A DNA stretch of 64,000 bases from Changchengzhania lutea (GTDB lineage Bacteria; Bacteroidota; Bacteroidia; Flavobacteriales; Flavobacteriaceae): the NCBI RefSeq assembly GCF_006974145.1, contig NZ_CP039456.1, forward strand, positions 1,828,001 to 1,892,000, written 5' to 3'. Positions 25,903 through 36,544 of the stretch are shown one piece after another; position 1 is the stretch's first letter, and each line of letters begins with the position of its first letter. The notes under the pieces are model-generated. The model did not search any database and was not told the origin of the DNA. It saw only the letters and a list, made by a program, of their open reading frames with translations. A program made the translations under genes and the position numbers.

Positions 25903-26741
25903 AACGTTTTTCATTAACAATATTAATTCTAGCAATAAGTTTCCTTAACTGTGAATCTAAAAGCCAGAATATTAGTGTGATGACTTATAATATTAGATTA
26001 GATGTAGCCTCAGATGGCGAAAATGCATGGCCTAATAGAAAAGACTTTCTAATCTCACAAATACTTTTTTTAAGTCCAGACATCATTGGAATCCAAGAGG
26101 CGCGTCCCAATCAAATGACAGACTTGAAAAATGCTTTAAAAGGTTATAAAACGATTGGAAATGGTAGAGATGGGGATGATATGGGAGAACATTCCGCTAT
26201 TTTCTATAATGCAAAAAGAGTGAAGGTAGAACATGATAGCACTTTTTGGTTATCACCAACACCTAATAAAGTTTCCAAAGGCTGGGACGCTGCCTACCCA
26301 AGAATTTGTACCTACGGGCTGTTTACACTTTTAGAAAGCCACCAGAAAATTTGGGTATTCAATACACATTTAGATCATGTTGGTACAGAGGCTAAGTTAG
26401 AAGGTGTAAAATTAATTTTGGAGAAAATAAATGACGTTAATACGGATGGCTTTCCGGTAGTTTTTATGGGCGATTTTAATGCAGAGCCGAATAGTAATTT
26501 AATTAAAAATCTTAAACAGAAGATGGATGATTCAAAAGATATGGCTAAAATTACTTTTGGATCTAAGGGAACGTTTAATGGCTTTAAATTTGAAGAACCA
26601 GTGATTAAAAGAATCGATTATATAATGGTATCAAAATCTAATGTTGAAATTGAGAAATATGGGGCCTTGTCAAGTTCTGTGGATTTAAAATACCCTTCAG
26701 ACCATTTCCCAGTCTTAACTGAATTAAAGCTTAAAGAATAG
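25899..26741 (+). CDS. endonuclease/exonuclease/phosphatase-family lipoprotein
   Basis: A 280-residue exported protein with a short lipoprotein signal (SFLNC, Cys at about residue 19). The EEP fold motifs are all present: VMTYNIRLD, PDIIGIQEARPNQ with the metal-binding Glu, NTHLDHVG, VFMGDFNAEPNS, RIDYIMVS and the closing SDHFPVL. The start overlaps the previous stop as ATGA, so it is translationally coupled to the GDPD-GH16 gene. Exported members of this fold cleave phosphodiesters or phosphomonoesters of lipids, inositols or sugars more often than DNA. Here a second phosphoester bond of the same ligand is a likely target; that is an inference from coupling. Confidence 0.9.
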   Translation: MKRFSLTILILAISFLNCESKSQNISVMTYNIRLDVASDGENAWPNRKDFLISQILFLSPDIIGIQEARPNQMTDLKNALKGYKTIGNGRDGDDMGEHSAIFYNAKRVKVEHDSTFWLSPTPNKVSKGWDAAYPRICTYGLFTLLESHQKIWVFNTHLDHVGTEAKLEGVKLILEKINDVNTDGFPVVFMGDFNAEPNSNLIKNLKQKMDDSKDMAKITFGSKGTFNGFKFEEPVIKRIDYIMVSKSNVEIEKYGALSSSVDLKYPSDHFPVLTELKLKE

Positions 26742-26826
26742 GTGGTTTAAGAGTCATGTTTCAAATTTTATATTCCCTAGATACAAGAATGATATGCTAC
26801 TTACGACCCTGTTTTTAAGTTGTAGA

Positions 26827-27678
26827 TTAATATACGTGTTGGTCTAAAAAGTCAATAATCCTTTCTATAGCGCTTTTTAAATGCTTAGGCAGATCAGGCT
26901 TTTGCCAAGGGTGCTGTCCACCAAACACATGATTCGCACCATCGATTATATTAAGTTCACTTTCTGGATTCCATTGATGAAGTAATTTGGCTTCATCTAT
27001 ACTCACACTGGTATCATTATTTCCATGAATAATTAAATGAGGAATTTTCAAATTTGAAACTGCGCGCTTTATAGTCAATCTATCTTCATTCTTAATAAAG
27101 TCCATATAGAACTGAAAATAATGTGGCATGTGTTGTTTTGTCCTTCCATTTAAAACATATTTTACTCCGTCAAGTCTCCAACTTTCTATATCTCCTATAG
27201 TAGCTGTTCTTTTTCCAAAATCACAAACACCAGCAAGACTTATAACAGTTTTGACGCGCGTATCTTCTTCAGCCTTTATGGATACAATGCCACCACCACG
27301 GCTATGACCAATAAGCGTGATGTTTCTAGCGTTGCCTATTTTAATTATTTCCTCATTTGATGCGGCCCAATCAATGACTGTTTGTAAATCATCTAATTCT
27401 TTAGTATAGTTATTATTTCCGAAAGCTTCTAAATCTGGAAAATCCAGAGGCTGCTCAACGGTACCGCCATTATGTGAAAAGTTGAATTTTATAAAGATGT
27501 AACCCGTGTTAGCAAAAGTGTTCGCCATAAAATGCCACGCACCCCAATCTTTAAAACCTTTGTAGCCGTGACAGAATATGATAATTGGAGCATTAATTTT
27601 TTTTTCAGGATAGGTGACGTCGATCAAAATGGGTCTATCATGTATGCCGTCAATTATGAATTCTTTTGTATGTATCAT
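26827..27678 (-). CDS. alpha/beta hydrolase, possibly dienelactone-hydrolase or BAAT-like
   Basis: A 283-residue cytosolic alpha/beta hydrolase. The oxyanion motif FCHGYKGFKDWG is at residues about 34-45, and the nucleophile elbow GHSRGGG around residue 125 has Ser as the catalytic residue. A later acid is in IHGNNDTSVSIDEA and the catalytic His in GANHVFGG. There is no signal peptide. Its start overlaps the end of the AddB-like gene by four bases, so it is co-transcribed with it, though no functional link is obvious. The substrate is unknown. Confidence 0.85.
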   Translation of the reverse strand: MIHTKEFIIDGIHDRPILIDVTYPEKKINAPIIIFCHGYKGFKDWGAWHFMANTFANTGYIFIKFNFSHNGGTVEQPLDFPDLEAFGNNNYTKELDDLQTVIDWAASNEEIIKIGNARNITLIGHSRGGGIVSIKAEEDTRVKTVISLAGVCDFGKRTATIGDIESWRLDGVKYVLNGRTKQHMPHYFQFYMDFIKNEDRLTIKRAVSNLKIPHLIIHGNNDTSVSIDEAKLLHQWNPESELNIIDGANHVFGGQHPWQKPDLPKHLKSAIERIIDFLDQHVY

Positions 27679-30437
27679 GTGATGTTTTTTTCTTCAAATG
27701 GAATATTTAAATTACAAATTTCCATAATAAGTCTTTTCAATTCTTGAGTAAAACGGTTTAAGGTATCTTGGGTTATTAAAGATTCTTTTTTGTGGCTTTT
27801 AGGACTTTCTTTTTTAGCAAATTTTAAAAACCCGCTATTTAAATTCTTAAACGATATGATTCCAGCTTCAACGGGGAGTTTGATATCATTTGAGAGTGAC
27901 ATCATATAGGCGTACATTAAAACCTGAAAACTTTTGCTGTGTTTTTTGTAATCTGTGGTGATATCTTCCCAATGAACCAGTTCTACATCACCTTGGTTGA
28001 CACGGCCAGATTTATAATCAATGATTCTAGTAACCCCGTTAAATTCGTCCACCCGATCTATTTTGCCAGTAAGCTTGACCGTATAATCAAGTTCAGGGAT
28101 ATCAATGGCGACAGTGTTTTCTAGCTCAATCCCGATAATTTTTATAGTATTTCCAGCGTGTAAAGATGCTATTTCTGAATCTAAAAAATTAGAGATATAG
28201 CGTTTGGCAATTTCGAAAATAATCAGGTTTTTACCTTTGGTAATATCCCCTTCTTTGTAAATAGCCTTAAAGTGATATGTGACCCTTTTATCAATTTGCA
28301 ACTTCATATTTTTTATGGCATCGATGCTCAAATATGAATCTATTATTGGTTTGTAGAAATCTTCAAGGGTGTTGTGCACCACGGTGCCTAGTGTGTTGGC
28401 AGCTACAGTTTCTTCAACGTCATCATGTTCTTTGATTTTAAGTATTTTTTGATAATAAAAACCTATTGGATTTCTAATATAATTAGTTAAAGATGATGGT
28501 GAAAAGCCTTTGCTTGCGACTTCTTTAAGTTCAAGATGCAAACCATTGGTTTTATAAATGATGTTAGGAGCATTATCAATTATTGGTACTTGTGGGGTGA
28601 TAATTTGATGATGCAAATCATGTATATTCTCTAATTCGAGCTGTCTTATAAACCTGCTTTTCTCGCCGCCAGTTAACACATCGGCCTCGGTATTATACAA
28701 TATGTACACATTTTTGGCGCGCTGCAAAAGCCTATAAAAGTGATAGGTGTAAACAGCATCTTTTTCTTTATACGTGGGTAGGTTATTCTCAATTTTTACA
28801 TCAAACGGGATAAAGGAATTATTGCTTTTTCCTGAGGGTAATACCCCCTCATTTACGGATGAAATTATGACAGTTTCAAAATCAAGAACACGAGATTCCA
28901 GCATACCCATTATTTGTAAACCTTGTAAGGGCTCGCCTTGAAAATCCAAAGTTTCAGAACTCAGCAATTCTTTATAAATGGTATATAAGGTGGTCAAATT
29001 TTTAATGTGTTTATAGCGTATGTTTAATAGTGTAATTTCATTGAATAGCTCATTAAAGCGGAATAAATATTCCAATGCTAAAACATTAGAAGCTTTTTTT
29101 AGGCTAAGATATTTTTTAATCAATAATATAAGTTGCGTACAATTTTGCAAAACATTTGAAATGGAGCCTTTCCAATTACTAAACAACACGTCTATAATGG
29201 TATTAGTATGTGTTTGTGCTATTTCTTTTAATCGCTCAGAAGTCAGGTAGATTAAATTATTGCGCTCTATGGTTTCAATGATTAGGGCAGCATAGTCAAT
29301 ATCGTTTATAATAAATAAAGGTCTTACAAATTGATGGGAGACAATATTTATAACATCTTTAAAGTAAAAGGGATTCTTAGTGTGTTTATGTAGCGTAAAC
29401 AGCTCTTCAAATAATGATGCTAAGGGAATTGACTTTAATGGAAAACCCATCGTGATATTTAGGGCGTCAATTTGCTGTGGAAGTGAATTAAGTACAGGAA
29501 TTAATAAATTTTCATCACCTAACACAACTGCCGTCTTTTGAAGCGTTCCAGTGTCCTGCTTTATATTTTTCAATATGGAACCAATACATTTGGCTTGCCC
29601 AATATTTTTAGGAATGCCATAGACCGAAATATGTTTCTTCTTTAAATAGTTGTCTGTTATCCAATGAAAGGGATGACTTTTGAAGTAAGGCCAATGCACT
29701 TTATGATGCCTAGTAAAAAGGGCTGCATCATGCTCGGAATTTTTCATGAAGTGTGCATCAATATCCCAATATATCTTAGCCAAACCATGTTGAAGTAATT
29801 CTTGAATAATGGTTTCTTCGGCCGTATTGAGCGCGTTAAAGCCTAAGAAGACATGTTGTTTCTCAGGATTATTATGAATATAAGATCCCAGATTTTCAAC
29901 AGCTTCTCTGTAAATGAGGCCTTGATAGCCTTTTTTTTGATTTAGTAAGTGGTCTTTTAAAGCATCATAATACTGATGGAGCTTATTCCAAAATATTAAA
30001 TAATTCGCGACAAATTCGGTTTTAGGTTCTGCTACAGACCAATGATTGATATCTTGGATGGCACTGAGATAATCGAATATTTGTTTTTGAGGAATGAGGT
30101 AGCGATCAATTTCATTAAAATCTTGAAGTAATATCTGAGCCCATTTTGAAAAGGTGTCAAAGTTGTCTGTAGACCCAGGATTAGTAAGATTGGAGTATAT
30201 ACTATAAAATTCAAATAGGAGCTCGGTATTGGATATCGTTTTTATTTGAGCCAGTTCTTCTACAAACGCTTCAATGCTTATTATTTTAGGAGCAAAAATA
30301 GTGCGATTATTGACTTTCGATAGTTGATGTCTTAAAAAGACACCAGCTCTTTTGCTAGGGAGTACAAACGTAAGTTGGGAAAGATTTGTATCACTTTTTT
30401 GTAAGTCTAATAAAACATCGTAGATAAAATTCGTCAT
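27675..30437 (-). CDS. AddB-like PD-(D/E)XK nuclease and inactive-helicase protein
   Basis: A 920-residue protein of the Bacteroidetes AddB/RecB-nuclease type. The N-terminus FVLPSKRAGVFLRHQL and later blocks (AVVLGDENLLIPVLNSLP, MLESRVLDFETVIISSVNEG) resemble a degenerate helicase fold. The C-terminal nuclease has FSPSSLTNYIRNPIGFYYQ and GKIDRVDEFNGVTRIIDYKSG, supplying the PD-(D/E)XK metal ligands. It pairs with the AddA-like helicase at 33268-36420 for end resection of double-strand breaks. The two genes are separated by ompA-like and kbl, all on one strand. The gene starts 76 bases after the terminator that closes the ompA-like gene. Confidence 0.88.
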   Translation of the reverse strand: MTNFIYDVLLDLQKSDTNLSQLTFVLPSKRAGVFLRHQLSKVNNRTIFAPKIISIEAFVEELAQIKTISNTELLFEFYSIYSNLTNPGSTDNFDTFSKWAQILLQDFNEIDRYLIPQKQIFDYLSAIQDINHWSVAEPKTEFVANYLIFWNKLHQYYDALKDHLLNQKKGYQGLIYREAVENLGSYIHNNPEKQHVFLGFNALNTAEETIIQELLQHGLAKIYWDIDAHFMKNSEHDAALFTRHHKVHWPYFKSHPFHWITDNYLKKKHISVYGIPKNIGQAKCIGSILKNIKQDTGTLQKTAVVLGDENLLIPVLNSLPQQIDALNITMGFPLKSIPLASLFEELFTLHKHTKNPFYFKDVINIVSHQFVRPLFIINDIDYAALIIETIERNNLIYLTSERLKEIAQTHTNTIIDVLFSNWKGSISNVLQNCTQLILLIKKYLSLKKASNVLALEYLFRFNELFNEITLLNIRYKHIKNLTTLYTIYKELLSSETLDFQGEPLQGLQIMGMLESRVLDFETVIISSVNEGVLPSGKSNNSFIPFDVKIENNLPTYKEKDAVYTYHFYRLLQRAKNVYILYNTEADVLTGGEKSRFIRQLELENIHDLHHQIITPQVPIIDNAPNIIYKTNGLHLELKEVASKGFSPSSLTNYIRNPIGFYYQKILKIKEHDDVEETVAANTLGTVVHNTLEDFYKPIIDSYLSIDAIKNMKLQIDKRVTYHFKAIYKEGDITKGKNLIIFEIAKRYISNFLDSEIASLHAGNTIKIIGIELENTVAIDIPELDYTVKLTGKIDRVDEFNGVTRIIDYKSGRVNQGDVELVHWEDITTDYKKHSKSFQVLMYAYMMSLSNDIKLPVEAGIISFKNLNSGFLKFAKKESPKSHKKESLITQDTLNRFTQELKRLIMEICNLNIPFEEKNIT

Positions 30438-30449
30438 TATATAAAAATA

Positions 30450-30479
30450 AAAAACGCTTCGGATATCCGAAGCGTTTTT
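30450..30479. terminator. bidirectional palindromic terminator
   Basis: A perfect 30-base palindrome with core ACGCTTCGGATATCCGAAGC and flanking A5/T5. It lies just after the OmpA-like stop (minus strand) and before the AddB-like gene, so it should end the ompA transcript. Confidence 0.85.
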
Positions 30480-30512
30480 GTAAAACTTATTTTAAAATTA
30501 ATTTTGCTAATA

Positions 30513-31913
30513 TTAGTCTTTAGCTAAGTTAATTTCAACACGTCTGTTATTTGCTCTACCAGCTCTAGTTTTATTAGTGTCAATTGGTTTTTCTTCTCCA
30601 AAGCCCATTGCTGAAAGTCTGAATTCATCAATACCATTTTCAACTAAGTATTCTTTAACTGAAATTGCTCTAGCATCAGATAATTTCAAGTTATAAGCAT
30701 CACTACCAGAACTATCTGTGTGGCCTTCAACAGTAAACTTAGAGTTTGGATATTCCTTAAGGATTCCAATAATATCTTTCAATACTGGTTCAGATTGTGA
30801 CTTGATTGAAGCTTTGTTCAAATCAAATAAGATTGTTTTAGCGTAAGCATTCAATGTTTTTTGAACTTCATCAGAAATTTCAGGACAACCATTGTTAGCA
30901 ACTGTACCTTTTACAGTAGGACATTCATCATCTTTATCTAAAACACCATCACCATCTTGATCTGGCCAAGGACATCCGTTGTTTGCTGCAGGACCTGCAA
31001 CTTCTGGACATTTATCATCAGCATCAGTAACACCGTCACCGTCAGCATCTGGACAACCAGCTAAAGCTTTTAAACCAGCTACAGTAGGACAGTTATCATC
31101 TTTGTCAGCAACACCGTCACCGTCAGAATCAGGACAACCGTTAAACTCAGCTAAACCAGCTTCGTTAGGACAAGCATCTTCACTATCTTGGATGCCATCA
31201 CCATCAGTATCAGGACAACCGTTGAAAGCTTCTAAACCAGGTACATCTGGACAAGCATCGTCTTTGTCATAGATTCCATCACCATCAGTATCAGCTCCAC
31301 CAAACTTGATAGAGATACCAGCTGTATGTTGGAAATGCTTAGGAAGGTAATCTTCAAAAGAATGCTTATAAGCAGATTGAAGAGTTAAACCAATATTTTC
31401 GCTGAACCAAATATTAAGACCTAAAGTCCCATTTAAAGTTCCAGCTCCAATTTCATCTATCCAAGTGTAACCACCACCAACGCCTAAGTAAGGCTCAAAT
31501 GTTTGTGTGTTTAACAGTTCACCAAAGCTGTATTTGATAGTTCCATCTACACCGTAGTAAGATAAGTCATCAACAGAATTAACTGTTTCTTCTCCTGTTA
31601 AAGGATTTACATTATCTCCAAACTTGTCAATTTTATTTAAAGAACCTGCTACTCCAAAAGAGAAACCGTCTCCTAAATATTTAGAAACTGATATTGTAGA
31701 CAAAGAAGGCAAAATATTCCAGTGATCTTCTGCATTGAAGTATTCGTCAAAATACTCTCCCTGAGGAGTGTCTTCTCCAACGGGATATACATCAACTGCG
31801 TTTACCCCAATAGTAATTTGCCATGGGTTGTTTTTGTCTTGCGCATTAGCGTTGCTATAAACAAGTACAAGCAACATAGCGAACATTAATCTGCTAAGAT
31901 TTTTCATATTCAA
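30513..31913 (-). CDS. OmpA-family outer-membrane protein with thrombospondin type 3 repeats
   Basis: A 466-residue protein with signal peptide [22 protein letters not shown]. Residues about 25-205 form an eight-stranded OmpA-like barrel ([20 protein letters not shown] near its end). Residues about 207-345 hold five to six TSP3-type calcium-binding repeats of the form DxDGDGxxDxxDxCPxxxG. Residues about 350-466 are the OmpA C-terminal peptidoglycan-binding domain ([35 protein letters not shown]). It links the outer membrane to the cell wall. Strong codon conservation and isolation between terminators suggest high expression. It is a common major OMP in Flavobacteriia. Confidence 0.95.
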   Translation of the reverse strand: MNMKNLSRLMFAMLLVLVYSNANAQDKNNPWQITIGVNAVDVYPVGEDTPQGEYFDEYFNAEDHWNILPSLSTISVSKYLGDGFSFGVAGSLNKIDKFGDNVNPLTGEETVNSVDDLSYYGVDGTIKYSFGELLNTQTFEPYLGVGGGYTWIDEIGAGTLNGTLGLNIWFSENIGLTLQSAYKHSFEDYLPKHFQHTAGISIKFGGADTDGDGIYDKDDACPDVPGLEAFNGCPDTDGDGIQDSEDACPNEAGLAEFNGCPDSDGDGVADKDDNCPTVAGLKALAGCPDADGDGVTDADDKCPEVAGPAANNGCPWPDQDGDGVLDKDDECPTVKGTVANNGCPEISDEVQKTLNAYAKTILFDLNKASIKSQSEPVLKDIIGILKEYPNSKFTVEGHTDSSGSDAYNLKLSDARAISVKEYLVENGIDEFRLSAMGFGEEKPIDTNKTRAGRANNRRVEINLAKD

Positions 31914-32053
31914 AAGTTTAATTTTTAAGTGTTAATTGTAAACAAAAGTAAGTTGTTAAATTTTATTAACAAAGACAAATATATAAAAATATTGAAGATT
32001 ACAGTGACTCATATTCATCATTACTTTAACTCATTTGCTTGTTAAGAACGTTT

Positions 32054-33247
32054 TTAAATAATATTTAATGATTTTCCAACCCTTTTAAACGCGGTAATTG
32101 CCTTGTCTAAATGCGCTTGTGTGTGAGCAGCAGAGAGTTGCACGCGTATCCTGGCTTTTTCTTTAGGAACAACCGGAAAAAAGAATCCTATTACATAAAT
32201 TCCTTCATTTAATAGCATGTTTGCCATGGTTTGAGAGAGTTTTGCATCGTATAACATGACGGGAACAATGGCTGAATCGCCATCAATGATATCAAAACCA
32301 GCGCTCTTCATGCCTTTTTTGAAGTAATTTGTATTCCATTCCAAGGTGTCTCTTAACTCGGTATTATTCGATAACATATCAAAAACCTTAATAGAAGCGC
32401 CTACAATGGCTGGTGCTAAAGAGTTCGAAAACAAATAGGGCCTAGAGCGTTGACGCAACATGTCAATGATTTCCTTTTTTCCAGTGGTGTAACCACCCAT
32501 CGCGCCACCTAATGCTTTACCTAAAGTACCTGTTATAATATCTATCCTATCCATTACGCCTTTTTCCTCCAAGGTACCACGTCCTGTTTTTCCAATAAAT
32601 CCGGTGGCATGACATTCGTCAATCATAACCATAGCATCGTATTTATCAGCCAAATCGCAAATTTTATCTAATGGCGCTACTAAACCGTCCATAGAAAACA
32701 CGCCATCTGTAACAATTATTTTAAAGCGCGCCCCTTTATTATTGGCTTCTATAAGCTGTTTTTCTAAATCTGCCATATTACTATTTGCGTAGCGATATCT
32801 TGCCGCTTTACATAATCGGACACCATCTATTATAGAAGCATGGTTTAATGAATCTGAAATAATAGCATCTTCAGGACCTAATAAAGGTTCGAATACGCCA
32901 CCATTGGCATCAAATGCTGCGGCATATAATATGGTGTCTTCAGTTTCATAAAAATCTGCAATCTTTTGTTCCAAGTCTTTATGGATATCCTGGGTGCCAC
33001 AAATAAACCGGACGGAAGACATACCAAATCCATGTGTGTCCATAGCGTCTTTTGCAGCCTGAATCACATCTGGGTGAGATGATAGCCCCAAATAATTATT
33101 GGCACAAAAATTCAAAACGGTTTCACCAGTGTTTAAAGTGATTTCTGCACCCTGAGCTGAAGTGATTATGCGTTCCTCTTTATAGAGACCATTGTCTTTT
33201 ATATCTTGAAGTTCTTTTTGTAAGTGGTGTTTGATTGTACTGTACAT
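32054..33247 (-). CDS. kbl: glycine C-acetyltransferase (2-amino-3-ketobutyrate CoA ligase)
   Basis: A 397-residue PLP-dependent enzyme of the alpha-oxoamine synthase family that converts 2-amino-3-ketobutyrate and CoA to glycine and acetyl-CoA in threonine breakdown. It has the N-terminal [18 protein letters not shown], the PLP-aspartate region [19 protein letters not shown], and the PLP lysine in [17 protein letters not shown]. Length equals E. coli Kbl. It lies 20 bases after the AddA-like gene on the same strand. No threonine dehydrogenase gene is next to it. Confidence 0.93.
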   Translation of the reverse strand: MYSTIKHHLQKELQDIKDNGLYKEERIITSAQGAEITLNTGETVLNFCANNYLGLSSHPDVIQAAKDAMDTHGFGMSSVRFICGTQDIHKDLEQKIADFYETEDTILYAAAFDANGGVFEPLLGPEDAIISDSLNHASIIDGVRLCKAARYRYANSNMADLEKQLIEANNKGARFKIIVTDGVFSMDGLVAPLDKICDLADKYDAMVMIDECHATGFIGKTGRGTLEEKGVMDRIDIITGTLGKALGGAMGGYTTGKKEIIDMLRQRSRPYLFSNSLAPAIVGASIKVFDMLSNNTELRDTLEWNTNYFKKGMKSAGFDIIDGDSAIVPVMLYDAKLSQTMANMLLNEGIYVIGFFFPVVPKEKARIRVQLSAAHTQAHLDKAITAFKRVGKSLNII

Positions 33248-33267
33248 TAATTTAGTTTTTTACAAAG

Positions 33268-36200
33268 TTAAATTTCTTTTATCTGAATATCATCATTTAT
33301 ATAGACTAGTATTTTTTTAACAACCTTTAATTGCATGGCTTTAAGGACATCTTGATATAGCTGTAATTGTTGAAGGTGTGATTTATCTGCGCTACCTGTT
33401 TTATAATCAATGATCACAGCCTCATCTTTCGCATTTATTACAACCCGATCTGGTCGTAAAATGATACCTTCCTTGGTTATGATGTCACGTTCATTATATA
33501 TGGTCAGTTCAGAATTGAAATAAGTTTTGAGCGATGGGTGATTTACAATTTGAGTAATTAATCCAGTTAGAATTACGGATTGCTCCTTATTAATAATAGC
33601 CCCGTCCAAATAGTCATTTATTACGGGGTTAATATCATGTACATCATTAATATGAGACATGACATCATGCACCAGGTTTCCTTTTTCAATAGCCGCTTCT
33701 TGATCCGTATCCCATAAATAGCCTGAATTAGTAACGATATTTATATTGTGGTCTTCTTTTGCGGTGGAAATAAATGCTTCTTGATGAATTGTGTTTTTTG
33801 AAATAGATTCACAATCGGATGTTTTTTTATCCTCAATAACGGTCGGATTTCCAAAACTATAAGTGAGCTGTGAATTATTCCAAATTCCTAAATGCTGAAG
33901 ATACCCAATAAGTAAACCCGAATACTTTTTATTACCCACGATGCCTTTTGGAGATACCTCATTTTTAGAAATTACATATAAGTGCTTGACAGCGCGGGTT
34001 AAAGTAACATATAATAGATTGATGTTATCCAATTCCTGTTCTGCTTTGTGTGCATTAAAAATAGCTTGTCCTGCTTCCCCGTAATACTCGAAGTCTTTAT
34101 TAAAATTGAGCAAGGTTTTTGAGAAGCCTTGATATTTTTCAGCGTCTAGCGGAAACCACTCTCTTGGATTCCGTTCCCGATAGATGTCTAAATCTGCATA
34201 GGGGAAAATAACCACTGGGAATTCCAAACCTTTCGATTTGTGTATGGTCATGATTTGAACGGCATTCTGCCCTATGGGTGAAACCACGCTCAAGCTTTCT
34301 TTTTTCTTTTCAAAATAGCCTAAAAAAGCTGAGATATCAGATCCTTTTTTTTGTGAAAAATCCAACACAGCATCTAAGTAGAATTGAAGATATGCGTTTG
34401 ATGTTTTAACCAAATTGAAACTGCGCACAAGAGTTTCCGCTAAATCAAATAAGGGAAGTTGTAATAAGTTTGCGTATAGTATAAAAACGTTGAAAGCTTC
34501 TAAACTTGTAAAAAGATCATTTATAGTCAGATTAATATGATTAACAAAAAAGGCATGCTTGTCCTCAATATCGAAATGCTGCGCCATAAAATTTAAAACG
34601 CGGATTTTAATATCATTATTTTTTGGCTGTATGAGTAAGGCCAATAGATCGTTTATAAAACGTACTTCAGGAGCATTTTGAAGTAGTAAGGTTTCTGACG
34701 AGATGATAGGAATGTGATGTTGACTCAAATAATTAGCCACTGCTACCCCTTCTTTTTTCTTGCGCACCAAAACACAAATGTCCCTGAGTTCGAAACCCTG
34801 TTTTATAGTCCTTAATATGGTGTTATGGACTTGTTCTGAAAACACCTCATCTCTATCATCGTCGTTTTCAAAATCTAAAAAAGATAATTCTACAGACCCT
34901 TCCTCACTCTTAGAGGTGTGCTGTCCTGAATTTCTATATAAAGTTTCGTAGTCTTCAGCGTTAAAAACTTGAGTAGCCAAATATTTAAAGAACCCATTAT
35001 TAAATTCAACAATTTCCTTTAAACTTCTATAATTGGTTTCAAGATTTTTAACATCTTGTTCTATTTGAAAAGGTTGACTGGCCTTATTAAAGAGCCCTAT
35101 AAACTGTTCTGCTTTCCCTCCGCGCCAACGGTAAATGGCTTGTTTAGCATCGCCAACTAACATAACATTACCGTTTATAGTGGCCAGGGCGTTATCTAAT
35201 AAAGGCATTAAATTATGCCATTGCATTTCTGAGGTATCTTGAAACTCATCAATAAAATAATGACGAAACTTTTCACCGATACGCTCGTAAATAAACGGCG
35301 TTGGTTGGTCTTTAATTTGATTCCCAATAATGGTGTTAAACTCTGAAATCAGCATTTTATTCTGTTCTTCCTTTAGGGCAGTAAGCTCATTATTTATAGC
35401 ATTTAGTACAGAAAGAGGCGTGATATTTTTGTAAAAGGCTTTTAAAAATTTAAGGTGATAAACTTGCGATTTAATGGTTTTATAGAAAATTTCTATTTCT
35501 GGCAATAAAGAATCAATGGTATTGGCTAAATCTGGATTTAAGGTTTTGGTGTAAATGCTCTTTCTTTCAGAAATATTTTCCTCAAGTCTATTATCATAAA
35601 GCGTATGTAATTCCAGTTTTGACGCTTTAACAAAATGATTGGGTAGGGTTCGTCTCGAAAAATCTGTATGCTCCAATCCTGCTTCAGCGATTAGGGTAAT
35701 TACACTTTGCGCTTTTTCAACTATAACTGTTTCTAAATCTAAAATCTCTTTTCTTAGTTGTGTTTTAAGTGCTTTAAAATCCTCTAAAGTTTTATCCTTA
35801 AATTTTTCAATAAATGGAATATCGTTTTCATTGACCAGAAGTTTCGCAATGTTATTAAAGTCGAAGGATACATCCCAACTTTTATCATCATCGGCTTTTT
35901 CAATAGCAAAATCCACTAAAATTTTAGTAAGCTCCTTTTCACTGCCCGCTTTAGCTATCAATAGGTCTACTGCTTCATTCAATAAAGCCTCTTGATCAAG
36001 TTCTACTTCAAAATTTAAAGGCAATTTTAAATCATAAGCAAAAGTTCGTATAATTCTATGGGTAAAGCCATCAATGGTCGAGATATCAAAAGCCGCATAA
36101 TTGTGAATAATTGTGTTTAGAATCTGTATTGATTTTTCATGCAATTTGTGCGGAACGACATCTAGCTCATCACAAATGTCGCTAAACATAGCCATGGGAT

Positions 36201-36420
36201 GATCTAAAATGCTTTCATCTGAAAATTTCTGAAGCATATCAATCACACGGTCTTTCATTTCGGCTACCGCTTTATTGGTAAATGTAATGGCTAGGATGTT
36301 TTTAAATTGATCTCTATGAGGAGATTGAAATAGAATTTTCAAGTAGGCTTTTACCAATGTGTATGTTTTACCGCTACCTGCAGAGGCATTATATATGGTA
36401 AAAGAACTGGGATGGGTCAT
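33268..36420 (-). CDS. AddA-like UvrD/Rep helicase-nuclease
   Basis: A protein of about 1050 residues. The Walker A motif NASAGSGKTYTLVKAYL is at the N-terminus, motif Ia ILAITFTNKAVAEMKDRV follows, motif II is FRHYFIDEFQDTSEMQW, motif III is MLVGDAKQAIYRWRGG, and later motifs are VQIMTIHKSKGLEFPVVIF and NLLYVTLTRAVKHLYV. The C-terminal RecB-type nuclease has LRPDRVVINAKDEAVIIDYKTG. It unwinds and resects broken DNA with the AddB-like partner at 27675-30437. The Met at 36420 is preferred to 36435, since homology starts with the phosphate loop about ten residues later. It is divergent from the superoxide dismutase gene. Confidence 0.9.
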   Translation of the reverse strand: MTHPSSFTIYNASAGSGKTYTLVKAYLKILFQSPHRDQFKNILAITFTNKAVAEMKDRVIDMLQKFSDESILDHPMAMFSDICDELDVVPHKLHEKSIQILNTIIHNYAAFDISTIDGFTHRIIRTFAYDLKLPLNFEVELDQEALLNEAVDLLIAKAGSEKELTKILVDFAIEKADDDKSWDVSFDFNNIAKLLVNENDIPFIEKFKDKTLEDFKALKTQLRKEILDLETVIVEKAQSVITLIAEAGLEHTDFSRRTLPNHFVKASKLELHTLYDNRLEENISERKSIYTKTLNPDLANTIDSLLPEIEIFYKTIKSQVYHLKFLKAFYKNITPLSVLNAINNELTALKEEQNKMLISEFNTIIGNQIKDQPTPFIYERIGEKFRHYFIDEFQDTSEMQWHNLMPLLDNALATINGNVMLVGDAKQAIYRWRGGKAEQFIGLFNKASQPFQIEQDVKNLETNYRSLKEIVEFNNGFFKYLATQVFNAEDYETLYRNSGQHTSKSEEGSVELSFLDFENDDDRDEVFSEQVHNTILRTIKQGFELRDICVLVRKKKEGVAVANYLSQHHIPIISSETLLLQNAPEVRFINDLLALLIQPKNNDIKIRVLNFMAQHFDIEDKHAFFVNHINLTINDLFTSLEAFNVFILYANLLQLPLFDLAETLVRSFNLVKTSNAYLQFYLDAVLDFSQKKGSDISAFLGYFEKKKESLSVVSPIGQNAVQIMTIHKSKGLEFPVVIFPYADLDIYRERNPREWFPLDAEKYQGFSKTLLNFNKDFEYYGEAGQAIFNAHKAEQELDNINLLYVTLTRAVKHLYVISKNEVSPKGIVGNKKYSGLLIGYLQHLGIWNNSQLTYSFGNPTVIEDKKTSDCESISKNTIHQEAFISTAKEDHNINIVTNSGYLWDTDQEAAIEKGNLVHDVMSHINDVHDINPVINDYLDGAIINKEQSVILTGLITQIVNHPSLKTYFNSELTIYNERDIITKEGIILRPDRVVINAKDEAVIIDYKTGSADKSHLQQLQLYQDVLKAMQLKVVKKILVYINDDIQIKEI

Positions 36421-36499
36421 AAACAGAATTTGCATACAAGATAAAAACTATCAATGATTTCATAACGATTTATTATTTTTAATTGACCTGTATTATGTG

Positions 36500-36507
36500 T
36501 AAATTTG
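36500..36507 (+). promoter_or_regulatory. -7 box of the superoxide dismutase gene
   Basis: TAAATTTG fits TAnnTTTG exactly and lies 37 bases upstream of the ATG. A TTGACC sits 15 bases further up, nearer than the usual -33 distance, so only the -7 part is trusted. Confidence 0.5.
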
Positions 36508-36544
36508 AAATGAAATAAATATTAATTCATTAAAACAAAAAATT

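Noticed and set aside
30979-31272. 97-residue plus-strand frame rich in Ser/Pro repeats
   Set aside because: It is the antisense shadow of the TSP3 calcium-binding repeats of the OmpA-like protein; the repeat DNA keeps both strands open.
30890-31290. Regular DNA repeats that might suggest a CRISPR or tandem array
   Set aside because: They code for the TSP3 protein repeats in frame and differ at wobble positions; there are no spacers.
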